Origin: an uncultured Pelagibacteraceae bacterium
GTDB taxonomy: Bacteria > Pseudomonadota > Alphaproteobacteria > Pelagibacterales > Pelagibacteraceae
Direction: 5' to 3'
Assembly: GCA_902571375.1 (NCBI GenBank)
Contig: CACGBP010000004.1
Coordinates: 38,313 to 102,312, forward strand
DNA length: 64,000 bases
Shown here: positions 54,394 to 63,617 of the stretch, in pieces
How positions within the stretch are numbered: the stretch's first letter is position 1
Layout: each line of letters opens with the position of its first letter
Notes under the pieces: model-generated
What the model saw: only the letters and a program-made list of their open reading frames with translations
Databases searched by the model: none
What the model was told of the DNA's origin: nothing
Made by a program: the position numbers and the translations under genes

Positions 54394-54970
54394 ATCAATC
54401 GATTTTTATTTTGATTTTATAAGTCCCTACTCATTTTTAGCTTATAAAAGAATAAAAGAAATTAATAAAAAAGAAAAATTGAAAATTAATTATAAGCCTA
54501 TTCTTTTGGGTGGTCTTCATAAACTTGGTGGTATTATTGCACCAGCATTTAATTTACGAAAAATGAAAAATATGAAAAACGATTGTGAATTAGTTGCACT
54601 TAAATATAAAATCGATTTTAAATGGAATACTAAATTTCCAATAAATACTCTTTATTTGATGCGTGGTTATTTAGTAATTGATGAAAATCTCAAAGAAAAA
54701 TTTTTTGATGTATGTTTTGACGCTTATTGGAAAGAAAATACTGATATTTCTGATGAAAAAAATTTTGATAAAATTTTAGACTTAGTAAAAATCGATAAAA
54801 AAAAATTTTTTGAAGATATACAAGATATTAAAATTAAAAATAAATTGAAGGACTTAACAAACGCTGCTTTTGAAAAAGATATTTTTGGAGCTCCTACATT
54901 TATAGTAAATGATAAAATTTTTTGGGGTCAGGATAGATTAGATTATGCTATAGATGAATATAATTCTTAA
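54386..54970 (+). CDS. 2-hydroxychromene-2-carboxylate isomerase / DsbA-family oxidoreductase
   Basis: ORF 194 aa, IDFYFDFISPYSFLAYKRI, IFGAPTFIVNDKIFWGQDRLDY. Confidence 0.85.
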   Translation: MTKSIDFYFDFISPYSFLAYKRIKEINKKEKLKINYKPILLGGLHKLGGIIAPAFNLRKMKNMKNDCELVALKYKIDFKWNTKFPINTLYLMRGYLVIDENLKEKFFDVCFDAYWKENTDISDEKNFDKILDLVKIDKKKFFEDIQDIKIKNKLKDLTNAAFEKDIFGAPTFIVNDKIFWGQDRLDYAIDEYNS

Positions 54971-55350
54971 GTTACTTTGAATTTACTTTGTCTTAATGCA
55001 CCAAAGCCACCATCAATATGTGAAACTTTTTTAAAACCCATATCTTTTAGAGTTTTTGCTGCTAAAGCAGATCTTAAACCTCCTGCACAAAATAAAACCA
55101 TCTCTTTATTAAGGTCAAGTTTTCCTTCTTTAAAATATACACTTTCTGGGTCTAACCAAAATTCAAGCATACCTCTTGGAATATGATTTGCTCCCTCAAT
55201 TTGACCTTCTTTTTGAAGCTCACGAATATCTCTGATATCAATTAAATTACATTGATTATCACTAACCATTTTATGCGCTTCATCTGTAGAAATTGTTTTT
55301 ATTTCCTTTAGAGCTTCAGAAACTAGAGTTTGAGATGATTTAATTGTCAT
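54967..55350 (-). CDS. Rhodanese-domain protein
   Basis: Start at MTIKSSQT; DIRDIRELQKEGQIEGANHIPRGMLEFW, FCAGGLRSALAA. Confidence 0.88.
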   Translation of the reverse strand: MTIKSSQTLVSEALKEIKTISTDEAHKMVSDNQCNLIDIRDIRELQKEGQIEGANHIPRGMLEFWLDPESVYFKEGKLDLNKEMVLFCAGGLRSALAAKTLKDMGFKKVSHIDGGFGALRQSKFKVT

Positions 55351-55387
55351 AATAATGTAAATATTTATACCATAGATTAAAAAACAA

Positions 55388-56356
55388 ATGAAAAAACTTT
55401 TCATTCAAATTTGCAAATTATTTGGGCTAGAACTTATTGATCAAAATAGATTTTCATCTCCAACATTAAATAAGGAATTAAATCAAGATCTTTCAATAAT
55501 TAATAAAAAATCAATAATATTACCACTTGGTGAAGTTAAGATTACAAGAAAAGTTAATTCAATTTTGATAATTATTAGAATGAATACTGAAATAGAAATT
55601 TGGGATCAAAATAAAAAAAGATTATTTGAAAAACCAAAAATAGAATATTCAGCACGTTCAATAAAATCTTTAATTAAATCAGTCAATTTTTGCAAAACAA
55701 AATACCCAAATTTGAAAATAAAAACCTTAATTATAGATGATAATTCAAATAGTGAGAATTTGAACCTAATTAAAGGAATTGTAGAAAATGAGGATTTTGA
55801 GATTATTTCTTTAGATCTCAAAAAATTTGAAGCAAAAATAAAAAAACAAAATAGCAATGAAACTTATTCTAACTTAGCAAGTTTATTACAAAGTTTTGAA
55901 ATAGGTAAAGATAGAGGTGATGATCTTATATTTTTTGTTGAAGATGACTATTTACATTTCGAACCTATGTTAGAAGAAATGGTTGCTTCTTATGAGAGGA
56001 TATCATCTCAAATAGGTAGAGACATATTCATGTGTCCCTCTGATTATCCATATTTGTATATGACAAATGAAAAAACTAATATTTTGATTGGTAATAAAAG
56101 ACACTGGCGTACAGTTAATAAAACTCTTTGTACTTTTATGACCAGCAAAAATTTACTTGATAAATATTGGGATAATTTCAATAAAACATGTCAAGATCGC
56201 CATGATCCTTTTGAAAAATATATTAATGAAATCTATGAAAAAGAAATCTGCATTTCACCAATTAAAAGTTTATCCCTTCATTTGACTAATATAAATTCAA
56301 GCTATGGACTTTCACCATTTATTGATTTTAAAAAATTATGGGATCAAAATAGTTAA
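55388..56356 (+). CDS. Glycosyltransferase-like protein
   Basis: ORF 322 aa, LIIDDNSNSENLNLI, FFVEDDYLHFEPMLEEM (GT-A/GT2-like features). Confidence 0.55.
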   Translation: MKKLFIQICKLFGLELIDQNRFSSPTLNKELNQDLSIINKKSIILPLGEVKITRKVNSILIIIRMNTEIEIWDQNKKRLFEKPKIEYSARSIKSLIKSVNFCKTKYPNLKIKTLIIDDNSNSENLNLIKGIVENEDFEIISLDLKKFEAKIKKQNSNETYSNLASLLQSFEIGKDRGDDLIFFVEDDYLHFEPMLEEMVASYERISSQIGRDIFMCPSDYPYLYMTNEKTNILIGNKRHWRTVNKTLCTFMTSKNLLDKYWDNFNKTCQDRHDPFEKYINEIYEKEICISPIKSLSLHLTNINSSYGLSPFIDFKKLWDQNS

Positions 56357-56384
56357 AAGCCCTCTTGAGGGAGAGGGCTTTTAT
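56355..56384 (+). terminator. Rho-independent terminator downstream of the glycosyltransferase-like gene
   Basis: AAAAGCCCTC-ttgaggga-GAGGGCTTTTat: perfect 10-bp stem plus U run. Confidence 0.85.
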
Positions 56385-56413
56385 AGTTTAACTAACTAGA
56401 GAGAAATTTTTTT

Positions 56414-56468
56414 AAGGGGCTCTCCGTATGAGTAACGTTGCGGATACACAGAGAGCGGAGAACCCCTT
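56414..56468 (-). ncRNA. Candidate structured RNA element (3' UTR or sRNA) downstream of amt
   Basis: Minus-strand RNA AAGGGGUUCUCCG-(29 nt)-CGGAGAGCCCCUU: 13-bp stem fully paired with one U-G wobble on the minus strand (C-A mismatch if read on plus). Confidence 0.55.
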
Positions 56469-56480
56469 TATTGTTAACAA

Positions 56481-57782
56481 TTAGTCACGTATTGCATATG
56501 CAATCACACCAGTTTCAGTGACATCAGTACCTTTAGTTTCACCTTCCTTACTTAACCTTAGGCCAATAGTTGCTTTAATAGCGCTAAACACTATGTAAGC
56601 GACTATAAACACAAATATGTTTACTGATAACACACCAATTAACTGAGTACTAAAATTTGCACCAGAATTTGTAGCAGGTACAATTAACGTGCCCCAAATT
56701 CCAGCAAATAAGTGTGCAGGTATAGCACCAACTACATCATCAATTTTTAATGAGAATAGTAGTTTCGTACCATAAACTACAATTAGACCACCTACAGCAC
56801 CGATTAAAATAGCTGCAAAAGGTGATGGAGCTAATGGTTCGGCAGTTACTGCAACTAATCCACCAATACATCCATTTAACATTTGGACAACATCTGTTTT
56901 ACCAAAATGTAATCTTGTGATTATAGCTGCACCAATTACTCCACCTGCGCCTGCTAAAAATGTATTCATGAAAATAGTTGATACAGCAATAGCATCAACA
57001 GCAGTTCCCATAGCTAATTGCGAACCACCATTAAAACCAAACCAACCTAGCCATAAAATAAATACACCAATTGTTACTAACGGAATTGATGAGGCTGCGA
57101 ATGGCTTAAGCGGTGCTGGAGCACCAGACTTTGTAAATCTTCCAAGTCTTGGACCAATAATCATTGCACCAGCTAAAGCTGCTGCACCACCAGTTGAGTG
57201 AACTAGAGTTGAACCAGCAAAATCGGAAAAACCTGCTTCTGCTAACCAGCCTCCACCCCACTGCCAACCCATTACGATTGGATAAATAATTCCTGAAAGA
57301 ACTGCAGCGAATACGAAGAATGGCCATAACTTAATTCTTTCAGCCATTGTTCCAGAGACAATAGAAACTGTAGTCGCACAAAAAACCATCTGGAAATACC
57401 AGTCTGATCCATCTGAGTAACCTGTATCTACTGAACTTGCGTCTGACCATGGTATAAATTTACCGATATAACCTCCTTCTGGTATACCGTAGGCTAAATT
57501 ATAACCCACAAGCCAAAACATAATTCCTGCAATTGAAAATAAACCTATATTTTTTGCACAGATAACGGATACACTTTTTGATGTAACCATTCCTGACTCC
57601 AACATTGCAAATCCTGCAGCCATAAACATGACGAGGAAACCACAAATAAGGAATAATAAGGTATTAAAAATAAAACCAACTTCAGCAGAAACTGTAGTCT
57701 CTGCCATTCCTGCACTACTCATGTTTAATAAAAAAATTAAACTAATAAATGGTGCACTTATTTTCTTTAATAATTTAGTCAT
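56481..57782 (-). CDS. amtB: Ammonium transporter (Amt/MEP family)
   Basis: ORF 433 aa, signal-like N-terminus, DFAGSTLVHSTGGAAALAGAMIIGPRLGRF, LGWFGFNGGS. Confidence 0.95.
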   Translation of the reverse strand: MTKLLKKISAPFISLIFLLNMSSAGMAETTVSAEVGFIFNTLLFLICGFLVMFMAAGFAMLESGMVTSKSVSVICAKNIGLFSIAGIMFWLVGYNLAYGIPEGGYIGKFIPWSDASSVDTGYSDGSDWYFQMVFCATTVSIVSGTMAERIKLWPFFVFAAVLSGIIYPIVMGWQWGGGWLAEAGFSDFAGSTLVHSTGGAAALAGAMIIGPRLGRFTKSGAPAPLKPFAASSIPLVTIGVFILWLGWFGFNGGSQLAMGTAVDAIAVSTIFMNTFLAGAGGVIGAAIITRLHFGKTDVVQMLNGCIGGLVAVTAEPLAPSPFAAILIGAVGGLIVVYGTKLLFSLKIDDVVGAIPAHLFAGIWGTLIVPATNSGANFSTQLIGVLSVNIFVFIVAYIVFSAIKATIGLRLSKEGETKGTDVTETGVIAYAIRD

Positions 57783-57854
57783 AAGACCTCCCTGTTAAAG
57801 GGGTTCTTATATTTTTATTAAATTTAAAAACTAACGCTGATTAGGAAAATTGGG

Positions 57855-57871
57855 TATGCAATTTTTGCATA
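57855..57871. promoter_or_regulatory. Perfect inverted repeat upstream of amt (candidate nitrogen-regulator operator)
   Basis: TATGCAATTTTTGCATA, in the amt 5' region between the hup terminator and amt. Confidence 0.45.
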
Positions 57872-57877
57872 TAGAAA

Positions 57878-57907
57878 CAGCCTTAACGCAATTAAGCATT
57901 AAGGCTG
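57878..57907 (-). terminator. Rho-independent terminator downstream of hup
   Basis: Minus strand CAGCCTTAATGC-TTAATT-GCGTTAAGGCTG followed by TTTCTATAT; 12-bp stem with one A-C mismatch. Confidence 0.8.
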
Positions 57908-57918
57908 TAAAAAGCGTG

Positions 57919-58194
57919 TTATCTATTGAAAACTTCTTTTAAAGCTTTTGCTGGTAAGAATTTAACCTTTTGAGATGCAGCAATTTGAATTTGCTCACCA
58001 GTTCTAGGATTTCTTCCAACTCTAGCTTTTCTCTTAGCCACTTTATATGTACCAAACCCAGCAATTTTAACTGAATCATCTGCTTTTAAAGCGTCTAAAA
58101 TAGTATTGGTAATAGTGTCAAAAGTTCTTTCGGCATCAGCTTTACTTAAATTTAAAGCGCCTGAAAGTTTGACTACTAATTGTTTTTTATTCAT
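57919..58194 (-). CDS. hup: HU-family DNA-binding protein
   Basis: ORF 91 aa, MNKKQLVVKLSGALNLSKADAERTFD, GFGTYKVAKRKARVGRNPRTGEQIQIAAS. Confidence 0.95.
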   Translation of the reverse strand: MNKKQLVVKLSGALNLSKADAERTFDTITNTILDALKADDSVKIAGFGTYKVAKRKARVGRNPRTGEQIQIAASQKVKFLPAKALKEVFNR

Positions 58195-58352
58195 TTTAGC
58201 TCCGGTTTTATTAGGTTATTTACTATTTTTATCAAAAGTGTTGATAAATCAAGACTTTTTTTAGTGTCTAAAAAAAAGTTATACACAATATATTGTAAAA
58301 TTATTGATAAACGTTGATTTTACTAGCTTTTTGAGCTTTAGGTTTATTTTTA

Positions 58353-59465
58353 TTATCTAAATAAACCTAAGTCTTTTAGGTCATTAAACGTTGTAAAAAA
58401 CATTAATGATAGCAATAAAAACAAACCGATTCGAAAAAAACCCTCTTGAGTTTTTTGTGATAAGGGACGACCCAAAACTTTTTCAAAAGCATAAAACATC
58501 AAATGTCCACCGTCTAACATTGGAATTGGAAATAAATTAACCAATCCTAGACTAATAGAAATATATGCCATCATACTAATAAAAGCTAAAATACCAAATT
58601 CGGCAACTTGACCCGAAATTTTAGCTATTCTAATTGGACCGCCAAGTTGAGAGGTGTCAGCTTTACCAAATATCATTGCACCAATATATTTTAATGAAGA
58701 AATACTCACATAATAAACTTCATTTGCTGCATGATAAATTGCTTGTGCTGGTCCCAATTTTACATGATTAATTTCATTATTATAAGCACCTAATTTAATA
58801 CCAACTATTCTTTTATTAATTTGATTTCCAAGATTATCCTCGCCTTTGACTGTTTTAGGTTTTATCTTTAATGATAATTCTTCATAAGAACGTTTTACTT
58901 TGAAATCTATAATTTCATCTGTTGACATTGTTATATATTTAGAAACTTCCATGATACTTTTTACTTTATTCCCATCGATTTCTAAAATAATATCATTTTG
59001 TTTCAATCCACCAACCATTGCAGGGCTATCTTTTTGAACTTCATTAATTACAGCAGGAGTGAAATCTTTACCAACAAAGGTATAAATTGAAAAAAATATA
59101 ACTAAAGCTAATAAAAAATTTGCTAATGGGCCACCAAAAACAATTAAAACTCTTTGATACAAAGGTTTTAAAACAAATAATTTTTCTCTATCTTCCTCAC
59201 TATATTTTTGAATAATTTTTTCTTGATCAGCTTGAGAAAAAACATTTCGATCACCAAAAAATTTTACATATCCACCTAAAGGTATCCAGCATATTTTCCA
59301 TCTTGTACCTGATTTATCATTCCATCCAAAAATTTCTTGACCAAAACCAATTGAAAAATCAGTTACACCTACACCATATTTTTTTGCAAAATAATAATGT
59401 CCATATTCATGTATAAAAACCACAACAAGTATGAGTAAGATAAAAGGTAATATATAGCTCAACAT
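58353..59465 (-). CDS. rseP: RIP metalloprotease (site-2 protease)
   Basis: ORF 370 aa, VVFIHEYGHYYFAKKYGV (HExxH), PDZ, NLFPIPMLDGGHLMFY. Confidence 0.95.
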   Translation of the reverse strand: MLSYILPFILLILVVVFIHEYGHYYFAKKYGVGVTDFSIGFGQEIFGWNDKSGTRWKICWIPLGGYVKFFGDRNVFSQADQEKIIQKYSEEDREKLFVLKPLYQRVLIVFGGPLANFLLALVIFFSIYTFVGKDFTPAVINEVQKDSPAMVGGLKQNDIILEIDGNKVKSIMEVSKYITMSTDEIIDFKVKRSYEELSLKIKPKTVKGEDNLGNQINKRIVGIKLGAYNNEINHVKLGPAQAIYHAANEVYYVSISSLKYIGAMIFGKADTSQLGGPIRIAKISGQVAEFGILAFISMMAYISISLGLVNLFPIPMLDGGHLMFYAFEKVLGRPLSQKTQEGFFRIGLFLLLSLMFFTTFNDLKDLGLFR

Positions 59466-59473
59466 TTTTATTA

Positions 59474-60268
59474 CTAATTCTTATTAATATTATCCAACCA
59501 ATTTTTTAACTCAAGCATTCTTTGCAATTTATTTGATACTAAAATTTCCTCTTTGATAAAAGATATATGATTTTTTATCTCTGTCTCATTTTTAAAAGCT
59601 TTTCTATTTTCAATTAATTTATCTTTTCTAAATTCAATTAAACTTATCATTTTTTCATAAGTGATTTCTGGATGATATTGTAATCCCCAAATTCTTGTAT
59701 CCCCTACATTAAAATATAAACTTTGTACCTTATTTATTTTATTTGAAGCTAGACAGACACCATTGCTAGGTAACGTAACAACTTCATCAAAATTAAAAGC
59801 TGGTGAGTTAAATCTATTATCTTTATCTCTATATAATGGATGATTTAATCCATCTTTACTTAACATAATTTCATTTGCTATACCTATATGAGAGTTGGTG
59901 GCTTTTTTTACTTCTCCTCCTGCAGCTGTAACAGCTACTTGCATACCCCAACAAATAGCTAAAATATTTTTAACTTTTTTTTGACACTCTTTCATAAATT
60001 CAATCTGTCTCTTTATTTCAGGTGTATTATTATAAATATTAAGACTGCTTCCACCCCAAATTAAACCATCATAATTTGAAAGTTTTTCACTAACTAAACT
60101 TAAATTTTCATCTGACGATGGATTTACAACATCAAAGTTTAGGCTGTTAGTAAAATGATTTAAACTATCTTTTAAACTTTCAGTATGAGTTTGAATACCT
60201 ACTTCAGAGAAATTTTGGTTTTCTTCTCTGAGATTTCCCTCAACAATCAAAATATTTAAGTTGCTCAT
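59474..60268 (-). CDS. Class I glutamine amidotransferase-like (GMP synthase-type GATase domain)
   Basis: ORF 264 aa, ILAICWGMQVAVTAAGGEV, WGLQYHPEITYE. Confidence 0.85.
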   Translation of the reverse strand: MSNLNILIVEGNLREENQNFSEVGIQTHTESLKDSLNHFTNSLNFDVVNPSSDENLSLVSEKLSNYDGLIWGGSSLNIYNNTPEIKRQIEFMKECQKKVKNILAICWGMQVAVTAAGGEVKKATNSHIGIANEIMLSKDGLNHPLYRDKDNRFNSPAFNFDEVVTLPSNGVCLASNKINKVQSLYFNVGDTRIWGLQYHPEITYEKMISLIEFRKDKLIENRKAFKNETEIKNHISFIKEEILVSNKLQRMLELKNWLDNINKN

Positions 60269-61431
60269 TAAAATAACTTTCCTGACATGCTATGTTGATA
60301 CAAAATTTTCATATCTTTTTCAGTTAATTTTTTTGGATTTCCTCCTGTTGAAGGATCATTTAAAGCCATTTTTGATAAACGATCTAGTTCCAAATTTTCT
60401 TCTTTAATTACTTCAGACAGTTTATGAGGTATATTGAGTTTTTTTCTTAAATCCAAAATCCATTTTAAAAAACCATCAAATGATTTTTCATCTATTTCTA
60501 AATACTCGCAAACTTTTATAATTTTATTTTCAATAGCTTCTTTATTAAACGTTAAAACATAAGGCATGAATATCGCATTTGATAAACCGTGATGAATATT
60601 ATTTAAAGCATTTACTGGATGACTTAAAGAGTGTATAGCACCCAAACCTTTTTGAAAAGCAGTAGAGCCCATGCTAGCAGCAGTCAACATGTTCATTCTT
60701 GCTTCGACATTTGATCCATTATTTACTGCTTCTAATAACCATTTCTTAATCAACTTCATTCCCTCTAAAGCTATTCCATCTGCCATTGGATGATAACCTG
60801 GAGCACAATATGCCTCTAAATTGTGAGCTAAAGCATCCATACCTGTGGCTGCTGTAATTTGTGAAGGAAGTCCAACAGTCAACAAAGGATCTAAAATTAC
60901 AATTGATGGTAAAAATTTTGGATGAAAAATTATGTTTTTTACTCCTGTTTGCTCATTTAAAATTACAGAAGCTCTTCCTGTTTCTGATCCTGTGCCAGCT
61001 GTAGTTGGAACTGCAATAATAGCTGCAATTTTATCTGAGTTGGCTTTCGTCCAGTTATCTCCAACATCTTCAAAATCCCATATAGGTAATGTTTGGCCAG
61101 ACATAAATGCAACAGCTTTGCCAACATCTAAACTACTACCACCTCCAAAAGCTATAACGCCATCACAATTTTTCTTTTTGTAATAAACAACTCCTTCATC
61201 TACATCTGTGCCAGTTGGATTGCCCATAATATTTGAATATATATCTGTACTAATATTTTCATTATTTAATTTCTTTAAAGTTTTTTTCAATATTTCTGAA
61301 TTAGCCAAACCGCTGTCAGTAATTAGCAAAGGTTTTTTTATATTTAATGTTCTGCATGCTAAACCTATATCTTTAATTCTATTTTCACCAGCCCATATTG
61401 TTGTTGGGTAATTCCAGTTAAATTTTTTCAT
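60268..61431 (-). CDS. Iron-containing alcohol dehydrogenase
   Basis: ORF 387 aa, FGGGSSLDVGKAVA, PTTAGTGSETGRASVI, HSLSHPVNALNNIHHGLSNAI. Confidence 0.92.
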   Translation of the reverse strand: MKKFNWNYPTTIWAGENRIKDIGLACRTLNIKKPLLITDSGLANSEILKKTLKKLNNENISTDIYSNIMGNPTGTDVDEGVVYYKKKNCDGVIAFGGGSSLDVGKAVAFMSGQTLPIWDFEDVGDNWTKANSDKIAAIIAVPTTAGTGSETGRASVILNEQTGVKNIIFHPKFLPSIVILDPLLTVGLPSQITAATGMDALAHNLEAYCAPGYHPMADGIALEGMKLIKKWLLEAVNNGSNVEARMNMLTAASMGSTAFQKGLGAIHSLSHPVNALNNIHHGLSNAIFMPYVLTFNKEAIENKIIKVCEYLEIDEKSFDGFLKWILDLRKKLNIPHKLSEVIKEENLELDRLSKMALNDPSTGGNPKKLTEKDMKILYQHSMSGKLF

Positions 61432-61433
61432 TA

Positions 61434-61988
61434 TTATATTGATTGTTGTTTAATTAGTTCCTTGATCTCTTTTATCATAATTTTCGGTGATTTCATTGTA
61501 GGATATATTTTTTGTGCTTTTTCATAACTCATAATAGCTTTTTCATAATTTTTTAATTGAATATTAACCAAACCTTGTCCAGCAAGTGCACCAAAATGTC
61601 TTTCTTCAAGCTTTAAAACTTTATCTATATCATTTTGTGACTTTTGAAATTCTCCCAATAAATATAAAACTGTTGCACGTTTATTCCATGCTTCTGCCCA
61701 ATTTGGATCAAGTTCGATTACTTTTGTAAAAATTGTAACAGCTTCATTAAGTTTATCATTTTTAACTAAAGCAGAACCCTCAGATAGCATTAGAGTAAGT
61801 TCATTTTTTTTTGGATGTGTGCTCCAAATTTTCCAGATTTTTTGCTCTATCTCAAAAGTTAAAACTGGATTATTCATTTTTAATTCACTAAAGAGTTTAT
61901 CTAATTGTTTTTTTCTCTCATCTGCAAAAACCTCAGATAAACTTAAAAAGGAAAATATGAAAATAGTAAAAAATTTTTTAAATTTCAT
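61434..61988 (-). CDS. TPR-repeat secreted protein
   Basis: ORF 184 aa, signal peptide, tetratricopeptide-like AEAWNKRATVLYLLGEFQKSQNDIDKVLKLE. Confidence 0.8.
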   Translation of the reverse strand: MKFKKFFTIFIFSFLSLSEVFADERKKQLDKLFSELKMNNPVLTFEIEQKIWKIWSTHPKKNELTLMLSEGSALVKNDKLNEAVTIFTKVIELDPNWAEAWNKRATVLYLLGEFQKSQNDIDKVLKLEERHFGALAGQGLVNIQLKNYEKAIMSYEKAQKIYPTMKSPKIMIKEIKELIKQQSI

Positions 61989-62551
61989 TTAAATTTTTTA
62001 ATTACTTTATACTCAAAATTCTGAGTTGTTTCATTTATTTGTAAAAGCTTTGCACCGTTTCTTAAGTGAAATTTAGTCGCCATATCTGTTAATGGGGATA
62101 ATGTTATTAATCTATTAAGATGATTTGATTTTTTAATTTTTTTAAAAACTTCTTTTACAATCAATTTTCCTCCTCCCTTTTTTTTGGACCAAACAGTGTA
62201 AGCAATTGCTATCTGACCACCAGCTTGATCTCGCATAGCAGTTTGTAAAAATGCATCGGTACTAAGTTTTTCTAGTTCTTCAACACTTTTTGGAATTTTA
62301 TTTGTATAAGCAAAACACATAACAGCATGAATTTCTCCCTTGTATTCAACTCCAAAAATTTTTCTTCCGTGACCTGTTCTAAACTTGTTATCTAGCTCTG
62401 GTCTAACAGGATCTTCATCGGTGTTACAACTTTTAAGCTCAACAAGTTTTGCACCCTTAACCCACCCAAAAAAATTATCGATATTTTTACTTAAAACTTG
62501 TCTATTTTTTCTTAGCCTAGCTTTAATTCTTGGATTAAATTTTTGTTTCAT
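61985..62551 (-). CDS. Hypothetical protein, possibly GNAT-like
   Basis: ORF 188 aa, GGGKLIVKEVFKKIKKSNHLNRLITLSPLTDMATKFHLRNGAKLLQ. Confidence 0.5.
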   Translation of the reverse strand: MKQKFNPRIKARLRKNRQVLSKNIDNFFGWVKGAKLVELKSCNTDEDPVRPELDNKFRTGHGRKIFGVEYKGEIHAVMCFAYTNKIPKSVEELEKLSTDAFLQTAMRDQAGGQIAIAYTVWSKKKGGGKLIVKEVFKKIKKSNHLNRLITLSPLTDMATKFHLRNGAKLLQINETTQNFEYKVIKKFK

Positions 62552-62604
62552 AATTTAAGTAGATTATTTAACCATTTATTTAAAATTTAGTATGTGTAAA
62601 AAAA

Positions 62605-63351
62605 TCATATAAAATAATCATATAAAAGCTTTGTGCTTGTTACGAAAATTAAAGCATATATAAAATTATAAAACATCTTTTCTTCGATAATTTTAATTAA
62701 TTCATATCCAATTAAAATTCCCAAGAGCGCAACTGGAAACAATACTACTGAATGATTAAAAGACTCTAAATTTGTCATAGATAAATTAATATACAATGGT
62801 AATTTTATTAAATTCACAAAAGTAAAAAAAAATATTCTTGTTCCTACATAGATTTTTTTTTTCATTCTAAGTGGAAGCAAATATAGACTGGTTGGAGTCC
62901 CTCCAGCATGCACACAAAAACTTGTAAAACCTGCAATTACTGAACATGTTCCACCTTTTAAAAAATTTTTCTCTGATTTTTCATCTTTATCTTTTTTAAA
63001 AAAGAAATAATGACCTGCAAACAAAAAGCCCATTAATCCAATTATAAATTTTAACAAGTCTTCTGAAAAATATGAAAAGGTCAATGATCCAATAATTATA
63101 CCAATAGCCGCAAATGGAACCATTAATTTCAAAGTTCCTAAATCAAATTCTTTTCTATATTTATAAACAGCAATAAAATCTGAGAAAATTAAAATTGGTA
63201 AAATAATTCCTAAAGCTTGATTTAGTGGCATCACTATTGTCATTAACGGAACAGAAATTAAAGTCATGGAGCCGCCTAGGCCTGATTTTGCAATTCCGTA
63301 TAAAATTATAGCTGGAACAACTGTTAAAAAAAATAATAAGTCTATTTCCAT
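62605..63351 (-). CDS. TauE/SafE-family permease (second copy in window)
   Basis: ORF 248 aa, KSGLGGSMTLISVPLMTIVMPL, TCSVIAGFTSFCVHAGGTPTSLYLLP. Confidence 0.82.
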   Translation of the reverse strand: MEIDLLFFLTVVPAIILYGIAKSGLGGSMTLISVPLMTIVMPLNQALGIILPILIFSDFIAVYKYRKEFDLGTLKLMVPFAAIGIIIGSLTFSYFSEDLLKFIIGLMGFLFAGHYFFFKKDKDEKSEKNFLKGGTCSVIAGFTSFCVHAGGTPTSLYLLPLRMKKKIYVGTRIFFFTFVNLIKLPLYINLSMTNLESFNHSVVLFPVALLGILIGYELIKIIEEKMFYNFIYALIFVTSTKLLYDYFI

Positions 63352-63611
63352 TCATTTAATGATCTTAATAACTTTGATCCCAAAGGGCTGATTGGTTCTT
63401 GAAGTACTATTTCTTTTCCAGTTTTTTGTTTTACTAATTGTAATAATTTATTTGCTACACCCTGTTTTCTAAAAATTGGATTTACAAAAATATACTCTAC
63501 TTCACCTTTCTCATTAAATCTAACAAAGCCTATTGTTGTATTGATATTCTTAAGTATAAAAATACTATCTAACTCAACTAATTCAAAACTCTCTAAATCA
63601 AAACTCTTCAT
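63342..63611 (-). CDS. Small GNAT-like acetyltransferase
   Basis: ORF 89 aa, YIFVNPIFRKQGVANKLLQLVKQKTGKEIVL. Confidence 0.65.
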   Translation of the reverse strand: MKSFDLESFELVELDSIFILKNINTTIGFVRFNEKGEVEYIFVNPIFRKQGVANKLLQLVKQKTGKEIVLQEPISPLGSKLLRSLNEWK

Positions 63612-63617
63612 TGAATG

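Noticed and set aside
56471-56480. TTGTTAACAA palindrome at the amt stop codon
   Set aside because: Only 10 nt and AT-rich; expected by chance in this composition. Not treated as a separate site.
56917-57201. 94-aa plus-strand ORF opposite amt
   Set aside because: Low-complexity Ala/Pro/Ile translation antisense to the conserved transporter.
58335-58365. AAATAAACC/GGTTTATTT inverted repeat around the rseP stop
   Set aside because: Likely a weak terminator-like hairpin, but AT-rich and lacking a clear U-tract, so not called.
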